Below are positions 1-9,060 of a stretch of DNA of 64,000 nucleotides, one piece after another. This DNA is from Lichenostomus cassidix (Eukaryota > Chordata > Aves > Passeriformes > Meliphagidae). The notes beneath the pieces were generated by a model, which saw only the letters and a list, made by a program, of their open reading frames with translations, made no database searches and was not told the origin of the DNA. Within the stretch, counting starts at the first letter, position 1. Every line of letters starts with the position of its first letter. The stretch spans positions 80,569,405 to 80,633,404 of the forward strand of contig CM039182.1 of the NCBI GenBank assembly GCA_008360975.2, written 5' to 3'. The position numbers were made by a program, and so were the translations under genes.

Positions 1-647
1 AAAATGAACTTTGGGGAGACTTTCCTTCAGAAAAGTCCTTACTTACTCAAAAGGCTTTATCTTCTGGTTGAACTTGCTGTGCCTTTGGGACATAATACAT
101 AGCCTATTTCTGTGAAAAATCAAGGCTGTTGGCAGGCATGGAGGTGTTGGGCTGCAGTTGGATGAATATTATTTTTCCCCCCTTTTTTTCCCCTGAGATA
201 ATTCAAGTATTTTCTTCCATTTTTTGACTGAGTCCTGTTACCATTGCCTTAATTTTGATAGTACAAGGAAGTGTGTATTACAATAAAAAAGACAGCATTG
301 CCCACGTAGCTCCTCTGTATTTGCTCCTTTACTCACTCTTGTCTTTTTAATGAGAATCTCTATCCCTGGCTGATAAACCCAATTGAAATTAGGTATTTTT
401 ATGCAAATTATTTCAGTAACAGTTTTGTCATGCTGCAACTATTTTTAAAGTTTTTGCTTTTAAATTCTTTGTAAGCATATGGCAGATGGAAGGACAAACA
501 GTGAGCAGCCTTATTTTGTTTACATAGCAGCATTAGTGCACACACCAACCCCCCCAAGCCCTCAGCTTCTGCTCTGAATTGAGAATGTCCACGAGAGACA
601 AGAGGCACTTCAAGGTGTGTAGACATTAGCCCTTGGTCTCCTTTCAG
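1..647. other. Non-genic flanking DNA
   Basis: AT-rich sequence with short pyrimidine runs. I see no splice-bounded open segment, no RNA gene and no recognisable repeat. Short open frames here lack domains and end at random stops. Confidence 0.5.
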
Positions 648-757
648 TATATATATATATATGTATATATGTATATATGTATATATGTATATATGTATAT
701 ATGTATATATGTATATATGTATATATATGTATATATGTATATATGTATATATATATA
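648..757. repeat. (GTATATAT)n octameric microsatellite
   Basis: About 110 bases of alternating purine-pyrimidine sequence. It starts as (TA)n and then becomes a regular 8-base unit GTATATAT repeated about ten times, with one unit lengthened by two bases near 720 and a TA-rich end. The pure alternation means it could adopt cruciform or unwound structures and is likely length-polymorphic. The minus-strand frame through it encodes only a Tyr/Ile/His/Thr repeat and is not a gene. Confidence 0.95.
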
Positions 758-1214
758 AAAAATGGTGTTTTTAATGAACCCCCAAGTCTGAATAAGTAGT
801 AAAACCTCATGGTAATTGAATTGGAGCTAGGCCTAACTGCAAAAGAAAAAGTGGCTTTTTCTCTTCAATAGAATGTCTGCACATCACTCCTCCTGCTTGA
901 GTGCTCTGCAATGAGGCTTATTTATGAAACTTCAGGTTTCAAAAAACAAATTCTGGCTTCCTAGAACTACTCAGGCTAGGTGTTCCCTTCTGAAACAAAA
1001 TCTCTTACAAGTTTTTAGTGTGTCCAACCAATTATTATGCAATATTTTTAATAAAGCAGTTTTTATTATGCAAAATATAAAGAAAAAAAATATTTTGAAC
1101 ATCACATTTCTGATTTAAATAATTTCAATAACTACAATGTTTTCAGGCTATGCAAAAGAGTAAGAGAGCTACAAATTTAATAACTGAACTTATACTATAC
1201 AGAATTCTAATTAT
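758..1214. other. Non-genic AT-rich stretch
   Basis: AT-rich DNA between the microsatellite and the LTR-like repeat, with A/T runs around 1080. No exon, RNA gene or repeat is recognised. Confidence 0.45.
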
Positions 1215-1835
1215 TGCTAAGGGCAATAAGTCAAGCACTCACATGTCAGGTAGCAATAGTGGGTGATTTAACCCTGGCTAGACACTGGTTACCCACCAAA
1301 GCCACTCTGTCACTCCCCTCCTCAGGTGGGCAGGGGAGAAAAGATATAATGAAAGTGTCATGGGAGAGATCACTCCTCATTACTGTTACACGTGAAACAC
1401 AGGAGACACAACTTTGGGAAATTAACTGAACCTATTATTTATTACTTATTACTTATTACAAAGTAAAATAAGAGTAGGGTAATGAGAAGTAAAATAAACC
1501 CTAAAGACACCTTTCACCCACCACTCCCTCCTTCCTGGGCTTAACTTTATTCCCAGTATTACACCTCAGCCCCAGCGGCACAGGAAGATGGTGAAAGCAA
1601 GTGACAGACAGCTCATGACATGTTGTTTCTCCTACCACTTGCTCCTCAGGGAGAAGAGTCCTTCTCCTGCTCCAGAGTAGGGAGAGAGTCTTCCATGGAC
1701 TTCCCAAACATGAGTCCTTCCCACAGGCTGCAGTTCTTCACTAACTGCTCTAGTGTGAGTCCCTTGCATGCCATGCAGTCCTGCAGGAACAGACTCTTCC
1801 ATTGTGACCCCTGTTTGGGAAAGGATGGGATCTCT
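1215..1835. mobile_element. Decayed avian LTR/ERV-like interspersed repeat
   Basis: This segment resembles a repeat family I recall as common in bird genomes and believe to be an endogenous-retrovirus LTR. Its landmarks are a block on lost field of ACCCTGGCTAGACACTGG type near 1270, a GGGAAATTAACTGAACCTATT block near 1417, and a later GC-richer part. That later part has an internal period of about 44 bases: TGAGTCC recurs at 1711 and 1755, each followed by a similar CA...GCAGT...CT pattern. Compared with what I remember of the family there is an internal deletion near 1360 and many substitutions, so it is an old copy. No coding capacity remains. The boundaries are approximate, because I see no clear terminal repeats or target-site duplication. 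The family assignment is from memory and not verified. Confidence 0.5.
1433..1459 (+). repeat. Short (TTATTAC)n tandem repeat
   Basis: About three imperfect copies of the 7-base unit TTATTAC lie inside the LTR-like element, in an otherwise AT-rich part. Confidence 0.7.
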
Positions 1836-4624
1836 TCGGTTTGGGGATCACTTAGGTACAGAGCACTGAATGAAGGCTGAAAGTTTGACAGCAGAGAGTT
1901 CAGTTCAACACAGATTTTTGACAGATTTTTTACAGATTTTTGGTGCTGTTTATAGTCAACTTTTGAAACACATTAAAAAAGTGACACTTGCTAAATTCAC
2001 AAGTGAAAACCAAATTGCACAAAAACTTTACAGAACTGTGGGCTGGGCTTCCTTTCAAGTTGAGAAAGACATAGGTCCCCTCTTTACACTCTCATTGCTC
2101 TAGTCTGACCTGAGTAAAACCAACAACAAAACAGAAGAGCAGACTGTGAGAAGGATGCTTTAGTGTCTAAGTAATATCATCAAAGTAACTAAATTCAGTA
2201 GGGTTTGCGGAATGCGTGTGTGTATGTTGGTTACTTGTTTTTATTTCTTAAACACTCACTAGTTTTAATTTCTTTCTCTTTTGTCTTTGCCTACTACTGC
2301 TTCTATAGCCACTTTCAAGTTGTTAAGCATTTTGCTTTTTGACAATTCCAGATTACAAGGACTGGCTTTAAGCAACACCATCTAGTTCTTTCCTAACAGG
2401 CAACTGAATATAGTGTAGGAGCAACTGAGGAAAATATCACTTGAACTGGACTTGTAACTTTTATCGCTGCTATCAAATGATCTTAAAGGAAGCACATGGC
2501 TGGAAAAATGGAAAAAAGCTTACAATATGTCATACATCTTGTTAAGCTGCTGACTCCCTTCCTACAAAACCCCTCTTGACAAGTACATCTACCTTATTGT
2601 GTTCACTGTCAGTCTTAGAGAGTGAAAAGGCAGAGAGCAAGGGAGATCTTGGTCACATAAATATGCTGTCTATGCCTAACTAAAGGGATAAATGAACTCT
2701 CATTAAAGACAGTCAAATTCTTTATGGGAAAACCCATTATCATTAGTCTTATTTTTGTTAATTTCTATTTAACTTATGTGCATTTTAGTAGATTTAAGAT
2801 ATGCTCAAAACAAAAGGAGAAGATTCATACAGGGGTTTGCAATAATTCAGATAAATCACTTTTTAAAAGTTGTTTTTATAGTCACTTCTTTTAAAAGATG
2901 TTGGCCTACTTTGAGAATTTACTATTACATTCTTGTGCACGGACAACTCCACCACCACTTGGTAAGCTTGTTTAAGGGTTCCTAATGCTAGATCAATGCT
3001 ACAGAAATGCTGTCCAAGTTATGAGAACTTCAAAGCTGGTTAAAATTCCTTTTAGAAATTGTGATGGTCTAATTCTATAAAAACGGAAGTTATGCCAAGT
3101 ATCTTCTCTACCCACATATCCCCCAAAAGGACAGCCCAAAACTGGAGTCTAGATGAGCTCTATATCCTGTGTTTTAGACCTCTTGGCAGTGATAAAGTCA
3201 TATAGATATGCTATATGTGCTCTCTATCCAAATTCCATTTATACTGCTGGGTGATGTAGCAACACAGGAATTCAATATTAATGATTAGGGACAAGCAGAC
3301 AGAGATGAGCAACTAACAGATTGCTAATATATACCCTGGCTTAGTCTGAAAAGGCATCTTGGGGCTAATATAAAAAAAATGAAAAATTAAATTAGTCTAT
3401 ATAAGAAAGTTGTGTAAGGCAGCAGAATATATTACCATCCAAAGTAGAGGGAAAAAAAGCAAATATTTTATTATGCATCAATTGAAAAATCTGTGAATCT
3501 TGATTCAAATTTAAGAGCCCTTATGTCTTAGGTTTGTAAAAATACATCATTTCAGTCTAAATTCCGACCTATGTAAGAGACCGGAGTTATTAATATTTCC
3601 TATTATTTGTACTGCTCAAACTTTATGACTGGATTTCTCCAAGGCATTCTTCATTCTCACTCCTATCTTCCTCTTCATTTTGAAAGTATCAGTTCAGGGA
3701 ATTGGCTGAAAGACAGAATAACACACACATAAAAATTGTTTGACTGATGGTATTCATTGTAAAATATTCTTTTTTTTTTCCTGGAGGAGATATGAAGGTG
3801 AATCAGGAAATGGATGGCATTTTCAGATCACATGAATCAGTACCCAAGAATTCATCATTTTCACCAAATATCTAACTACTTTTAGAAACTTGAAGTTAGA
3901 TGAACCTTATTTAGAACTCATATAATAACTTCTTTGACTGCCTTATCTGTCAGAGACTTTAATGGAAAGAAAGCAGCAATTACTAAAAATCAGCTCACAG
4001 ACTTATAAATGTAAGTGCACATTTATTTATATTATATAGCTGTGTTGAAAATATCTTCTGCATTCATAAAAATAAACAATTTTGTTTATAAAGAGCCTCA
4101 ATAATAGAAATGTCATGAGAAACATTACTTCATTTTCTTTTCATCCCAAATGGTAAATAGAAACGCATCAGAGGAACTGTGATGTTCTTAGTTCTCAAAA
4201 GCCAAGTTTTAGAGCCTAGCTTTTCCTGATTCGTAAATATTACGAAGGCCAGTCAGTTTAACCTTTAAATACAGCACATAACATGAGACAGTAATTTAAT
4301 AGAAAACAGCAAAGTTTGTAAGTATTGACATTTATTTCCCTCTGATTTAAATCAAGTATTGCAATGGTGTCTTTTGTTAAGACAATTAAAATTATGCTCA
4401 GTCTGACCTTGTCCTGTGTCTGCTGCTGGGCATACACAGCTACAGCCTTTCCTGGCCTGCTTTTGAACAGGGTACTTCCCTACCAGACCCATCTTAGGAT
4501 GAGAGTGGCAAACTTAAATACTCTGGGTCCTCTGTTTTCCTGGGATGAAGATATGATTCCTATTTTAACATATAGCAACATCACAAATCCCTGGTATTTA
4601 AATATGGCAGACTCATGACGATCA
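1836..4624. other. Non-genic stretch
   Basis: AT-rich sequence with no convincing exon, RNA gene or recognisable transposon. Open frames are at most about 85 codons and featureless. A short T run lies near 3770. Confidence 0.45.
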
Positions 4625-4674
4625 ATGGAAGACGATCATGATGATCAGTTGGAAGATGATGTTGCTCAACGCAG
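4625..4674 (+). other. Possible short acidic coding exon (speculative)
   Basis: An ATG at 4625 opens 16 codons, MEDDHDDQLEDDVAQR, and the frame runs directly into CAG|GTAGGA, a good match to a vertebrate splice donor at 4674/4675. An in-frame TGA lies nine bases upstream, so the ATG would have to be the true start or the frame must come from an upstream exon. The composition is very acidic. Part of that comes from an imperfect tandem duplication of a roughly 23-base unit (4616-4662), which could equally produce this pattern by chance. No homologue is recognised and no promoter is visible upstream. Confidence 0.12.
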
Positions 4675-7299
4675 GTAGGAATGTTGAGGGCTTGCTCAAC
4701 TCAAATGCAGCAGGGAAAATACTTTCCTGAATCTCAGTGGGAAAGAAGGAAGAAACAGTAATGTAGATCTGATGATTAGGTATTTCAAAACGTTATGTAA
4801 GTTAGGTGAATTCAAGACACCAAACTGCACAAACTCTCTGTTCTTCAGCACTGGTTCAGGAAAGGGAGCTTGTTTGCATGCACCATTCTCCTGCCTGCTC
4901 TGCTCTGGAAAGGGTCTGGTGACCAGTAGGGCTTCTCCTAAGTGATGAATGATTTGGTTAAAAAAAACAAAAGTAAGCAATTAACTATGAGACTTCAAAG
5001 TTTTCCTCTGCCTGTTTCTCATGAGTTAAACAAAAATGACTAATGTTTTCAATGGTCTGGAAAAAGCAACATGCAGTGGTAATAAAGACTTTGAACTCTG
5101 TGATTGTGAAGCAAGAAAAGTCCTTTCCCTATGATAGAATCGTAACTCAAGGTTCAGTTTTACTGAAGCTAACACCTTCTTTCTTTTCTAATTTTTTTCT
5201 ATTTTTCATTTTAACCCAACTTAAAATTTCAATTTACTGTATCTGACTTTGTTTTTCTAAACGGTGAAAGAGATGCTTACTATCCAAGATGCTTTTGATG
5301 GGTAATGTGAAGACAGGCCATCCCTTACACTGTGACTTTCCCACCTAAACAGATGGAAATCCACCCCCTTCCCTGCTTTTTAACACTCCTTATATCCTGC
5401 CACCACAGGAATGAGCTGAAATCTGGCTTCCCACCAAACTGGCCAAAAGCCTGAAGGTGCTGTGCAGCCTTTCCTCTTCCAACTGCAGTACCTCTACTGC
5501 TTCCACATGCTGTCATCCCTTAATATGCTGGGCTCTATTTTGTTGAAAGGAGAGATCAAAAATTACTAACAGTGAGAAATATAATGTCAGGGAAATACAG
5601 GGTAGAAGAGGAGGACAAGCTCCATACCAGAAGAAAAGCTGGATGGGATGGACTTGGTCTTCTGAGCATTTTTTTCCCCCTCCTTAAATCAGATAGCAGA
5701 ACTTCCTCGTGCTTTCTCTCTTGCCCTTTGCACAATATTCCTGGATTATGTTAGAATATCCTTATTTATTTTGGATATAGTAACACACTGAGGCTTAGCC
5801 TAGGATTGAGACACCACTGTGCAACTTGTAAAAAAACAAAAAGCCCTCAGCGCCTACTTGCAAGGGTACATCTGGGGATTGCATCACCTAAAATTGCTGG
5901 GCTCACTCAACTCATCCGGTTTAACTCTATAACTTAGACAGCACAGAGTTACACGTAACATTAAAAATGTTACATTTTGTACCTTTATTTCAAACATAGT
6001 TAATCTCACAGACAGTTTCAGACATCATTGCCCTTGAGCTTTTAAAATAAAATTAAGTAAAATTAAGCATTGACATCATTACTGTTCTTCTATGAAACTA
6101 GTACTGAGCTATACAGCACGCGACTCAAAACCTCTGGGGGTGATATAGAGTCAATATGATTCCTGTGGAATTTTTCTTAGTCTGTAATGTATGTCATTAA
6201 TTACAATATGATACAAAGATATAAATGTGGTGAGTTTTGGGGTTTTGTTTATTTTTTACTTGTATGCTTATTGTTTCATAGCCAAACTGCAGAGGAATTT
6301 TTAGAAGCTAAAATGTACATCACTCCAGGGGCTAGAATTTTGATAGTGTTTTTGGGTTTTTTTTTTTTTTCTGGAGTTGGTTTTGGACACACAGTGCTTA
6401 CTTTTCACAGATAAAGTAGGGTTTGTTTTTTTTTTTTACACAGCAGTTGGTAAAACAAATATATCTCCTCTTTAAAAAGAAAGTCTAAATGTATTGTACT
6501 GGGTGGAGATACATAAAAAGTGTGGGACTTGTTGATGGGAAGAGATATGTCTTAATAACACACCGAAGAAGTTAACAGAGTAGATATGTGAATCATCTTA
6601 TATCTGTGCTTACTTTGACGACAACTTTTAGTTGTAAAATAAATTCCTATATTTTCTGTACAAGTATTTTCTGGATCAGAAGGAAATTACATGAGAAAGT
6701 GACCCCAGGCATTACGATAATTATAGTAGTGGCTTATCAAACTCTATTGTTATAAATAAGGAAACATCCTTGACTGTCAGGCTTACATGGCTTTAATGGA
6801 AAAAAAAAAGTTTGGCTTTTAGTATTTGGATTGTTTTTCTTTAATACCAACAAGTAATCAGAAAGAATGTTGCAAATTCCAGGACTTCATTTTTAATGAT
6901 AATTTCAAACTTTCGTTAATGTTTCTACTTGAACAAGTTTCTTTTATATCCCAGCCAAAGTGAAATTCTCCCTTGAGCTCGAAGTTTAAGGCAATTTGGA
7001 TTTGCAACATTTGGCTTGCTGATAAGTTTTGATGCTAGTTGTTTTAATTAGCTAATTTTTATAGGATTACTCTAGCATGGATCAATTCCATGGGTTTGTT
7101 TGTTTTAATAAAGTCCTACTACTTTTAGTCTTCTAAACGGAGGTCTTGCTGCGAACAACAAATGTCAGTTTCTGCTGCAGTTTGTAGGAGAAATGCGCAA
7201 ATGCTGTCATAAAAGAAAAAAACAACTGTGATGGAATTAATTACAACGCAGACGTGAACAAAAATAACCTCCTTGGTGAACACAGGTGAGCTGACAAAA
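4675..7299. other. Non-genic stretch upstream of the CpG island
   Basis: AT-rich DNA with T runs near 6357-6371 and 6426-6439. If the minus-strand promoter at about 7.4 kb is real, this region would be its first intron or beyond. I could not find a convincing minus-strand acceptor-exon-donor combination. The last part (6950-7110) is homeodomain-site-rich and is treated as a separate finding. Confidence 0.45.
7046..7057. promoter_or_regulatory. AATTAGCTAATT palindrome (paired homeodomain-type sites)
   Basis: A perfect 12-base palindrome composed of two inverted TAATT/AATTA homeodomain-type cores, about 300 bases outside the CpG island. Paired-type homeodomain dimers are known to favour inverted TAAT sites, though usually with other spacings. 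Function is inferred only from the motif. Confidence 0.25.
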
Positions 7300-7352
7300 C
7301 ACACAGAGACGCGTCGCAATCTCGGTGAGCGCGCAAATACAAACGCACGTAC

Positions 7353-7400
7353 CTGGGGAGATGCCTGCGCGCCCCGGCTGCAGCCCCGCACTGCCACGTC
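7353..7400 (-). ncRNA. Candidate minus-strand first exon (divergent transcript)
   Basis: Read on the minus strand, the TATA box at 7433-7428 is followed by about 48 bases of GC-rich leader that end CCCCAG|GTACGTGC, with the donor GT at 7352-7351. This is the layout of a short 5' untranslated exon of a divergently transcribed gene or long non-coding RNA sharing the island with the plus-strand gene. The start is inferred from the TATA distance. No open frame of note lies in the leader, and the next exon was not found, so coding status is unknown. CpG islands commonly give divergent non-coding transcripts, and that is my preferred reading. Confidence 0.3.
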
Positions 7401-7427
7401 TCACTGTCCCACGCACGCACCGGGACC

Positions 7428-7433
7428 TTTATA
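7428..7433 (-). promoter_or_regulatory. TATA box for a minus-strand transcript
   Basis: On the minus strand this reads CTATAAAGG, a good TATA element in GC-rich surroundings. A start about 30 bases downstream would fall near 7400. A clean splice donor follows within 50 bases, which makes the TATA more credible than the motif alone. Confidence 0.4.
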
Positions 7434-7491
7434 GGGGACTCTCCCAGGGCCTGGAAATGAACTTTTGGGGCTGACACGTCGATCGTGCCAT

Positions 7492-7516
7492 GGGGGTGGG
7501 AGGGGACTGGAGGGGG
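7492..7516 (+). promoter_or_regulatory. G-quadruplex motif
   Basis: Four G runs of at least three separated by loops of 1, 1 and about 6 bases: GGGGG, GGG, GGGG, GGGGG. The motif lies just upstream of the minus-strand TATA and so in the shared promoter interval. Intramolecular quadruplex formation is predicted from the pattern only. Confidence 0.6.
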
Positions 7517-8120
7517 CGGAGAGGGACTCGCCGGAGGCTCTTACGTGGCGGCAGAAATGTCAGCACCGCGGTTCCCCGCGCAACGGGGCCGGGGCGGCTG
7601 GTGCGGGGCTCCTGTTGCCAACGCGGTTCCGCGCCGGACCGCGGGGCACGGAGCCGGGACACCGGGGGCTGGCCGGCCGGCTGCGGCATGGCGTGCGAGG
7701 GCTGCGGGCGCGCAGTTTGCGCGCTCCCGTGCCCTTTCCGTCCTGGGGCAGCCGCTGGCACCCGGCTCTCCTTCTCCTCCTCCATGTGCTGCTCCCCGGT
7801 TTTGGGACATTCCCGCTGCCCCGGAGCCCCGCGCAGCCCCGGGCAGCGGCCGGGAGCCCCTGGGGACCCGGCACCGTGCCCGATGCCCACCGCCTCCCCT
7901 CCCTCCTGCTGTCGCTTGCTGCAGCTCGCCAGGATTTGTTGTGCTTAGTTGTACCGGCGCTGGGTCGCCCCTGCTCAGATGTGATGGTAAGGGAGCAGCC
8001 TCAGGTCACGTTTTTTTTGAGCTGCGGTGATTAAGGAATAAAAGGAAATAAAAATAAAAACAAACCCAAACCCCAAGGACAAATATCTCAACCAGTTGCA
8101 ACTTCTCCGCTGGCCCGGAG

Positions 8121-8144
8121 GGGGGAGCGCGGGGCAGGGCAGGG
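8121..8144 (+). promoter_or_regulatory. G-quadruplex motif
   Basis: G runs GGGGG, GGGG, GGG and GGG with loops of 5, 2 and 2 bases, at the start of the second lobe of the island and close to the likely plus-strand transcription start region. Confidence 0.55.
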
Positions 8145-8202
8145 AGCAATGCGAGATCGCCCCAGCCCGGGGCAGCGCCGGCAGCGGGACGAGGCGAGCG
8201 GC

Positions 8203-8249
8203 GCACCGCACCGCACCGCACCGCACCGCACCGCACCGCACCGCACCGC
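8203..8249 (+). repeat. (GCACC)9 pentanucleotide tandem repeat
   Basis: Just over nine perfect head-to-tail copies of GCACC with no interruption, inside the CpG island and upstream of, or within, the predicted 5' untranslated exon. Each unit carries CpG at its junction (ACCGCACCGC). Perfect GC-rich short tandem repeats of this kind are prone to length variation. Its reading in one frame (His-Arg-Thr-Ala-Pro repeats) is not evidence of a protein. Confidence 0.97.
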
Positions 8250-8476
8250 CGGGGCCGGACGGCAGTGGCTGCTCCGCCCCCGCGGCGGGGCGCTGGGTCC
8301 GGCCGCCGGGCGAGGCGCGCAGCTGCCGCGCCGCAAACTTGGTGCGAGCGAGCGGAGCGCGGGCGGCTCGGCGGGACTGCGGCCATGGCGGCGTGAGGTG
8401 GGGAGCGGGCAGCAGCGCGGCGCGGAGCCCCCCGCCCGCCCGCCAGCCCGCGGCGAGCAGCCCACGGCTCCTCCAG
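8250..8476 (+). other. Candidate plus-strand first exon (5' UTR)
   Basis: GC-rich sequence ending CTCCTCCAG|GTAACC, a good splice donor with exon end at 8476. The upstream part has the look of a TATA-less CpG-type promoter and leader: no TATA, GC boxes, and a YY1-like CCATGGCGGC at 8383-8392. The start of the exon cannot be set from sequence and 8250 is only an approximate limit; transcription could begin anywhere from about 8150 to 8380. The only ATG near the end (8385) gives a three-codon frame MAA-stop, so the exon is best read as non-coding with a small upstream frame. The gene is unidentified; the main coding start would be in a later exon, probably beyond this window. Confidence 0.4.
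8383..8392 (+). promoter_or_regulatory. YY1-like motif overlapping a minimal upstream ORF
   Basis: CCATGGCGGC matches the YY1 core (ATGGCGGC), which is common just downstream of start sites in TATA-less vertebrate promoters and helps set transcript direction and start. The ATG in it opens MAA-stop (8385-8396). Confidence 0.45.
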
Positions 8477-9060
8477 GTAACCCCTGCCAGCCCCTCTCCT
8501 CTCCCCTCCTCGCCGGGCTCGGGCTGCAGGCGGCGGCGCTTTCGGAGCGCCGCGGGCAGTGCGCGTTGCCGGCAGCCCTGTCCGTGAGCGGGGCCGCCTC
8601 GCTGGGCTGCGCGGCGCTGCGCCCCTGGGTCCGCCGGGGGCTCGGAGGCCGGGCGGGCTGGGGTCCGGGCGGCGCGGCGAAGGTGCCGGCAGGGGGAGCC
8701 GGCAGCGAGGCGGAGCGCCGGGGATCGGTGCCGGGGAGCGCTGCCGGCGCTCGGAGCCTGTCTCGGGCATTGCCCGGCCCCACCCCCGAAAGTGCACCGA
8801 GCCTTTCAGAACGGGCGGCCGTTCTCCCCGAAGACAGTGCTGTTTGCTCGGAGCCAGAAGAAACAAAAGGGCAGGCAGGCGCATCTCCGGCGGGGCTGGA
8901 ACCCGGACAGCGGGCGCTCTGCGCAGTGGGACCCCCGCGCCGCTCTTGCCCTCGGGGTCGCGCCCGCGGGAGCGCGTTCTCGCCCAGGACAGTGAGGTGC
9001 GTTGCTGTGGCTGAGTCCGGGCTGCGGAGAGGCAGCCACTGGCTCCGAAACGTTTCGGAG

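Larger units (their letters stand above)
7300..9060. promoter_or_regulatory. CpG island promoter region
   Basis: GC content and CpG density rise abruptly at about 7300 and fall after about 9060; the flanks are AT-rich with almost no CpG. This is the standard signature of a vertebrate promoter. The island has two lobes (about 7300-7980 and 8100-9060) separated by an AT-rich gap with a T run and A-rich tract (about 8008-8080). The lobes fit two start regions in opposite directions. GC boxes of GGGCGG type, G-quadruplex motifs and a YY1-like site are present. Long open frames in several overlapping phases come from the rarity of stop codons in GC-rich DNA. Confidence 0.9.

Noticed and set aside
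7429..8034. Several overlapping 100-190-codon frames on both strands in the first lobe of the island
   Set aside because: Mutually overlapping, compositionally driven and without recognisable motifs. At most one could be real and none is favoured.
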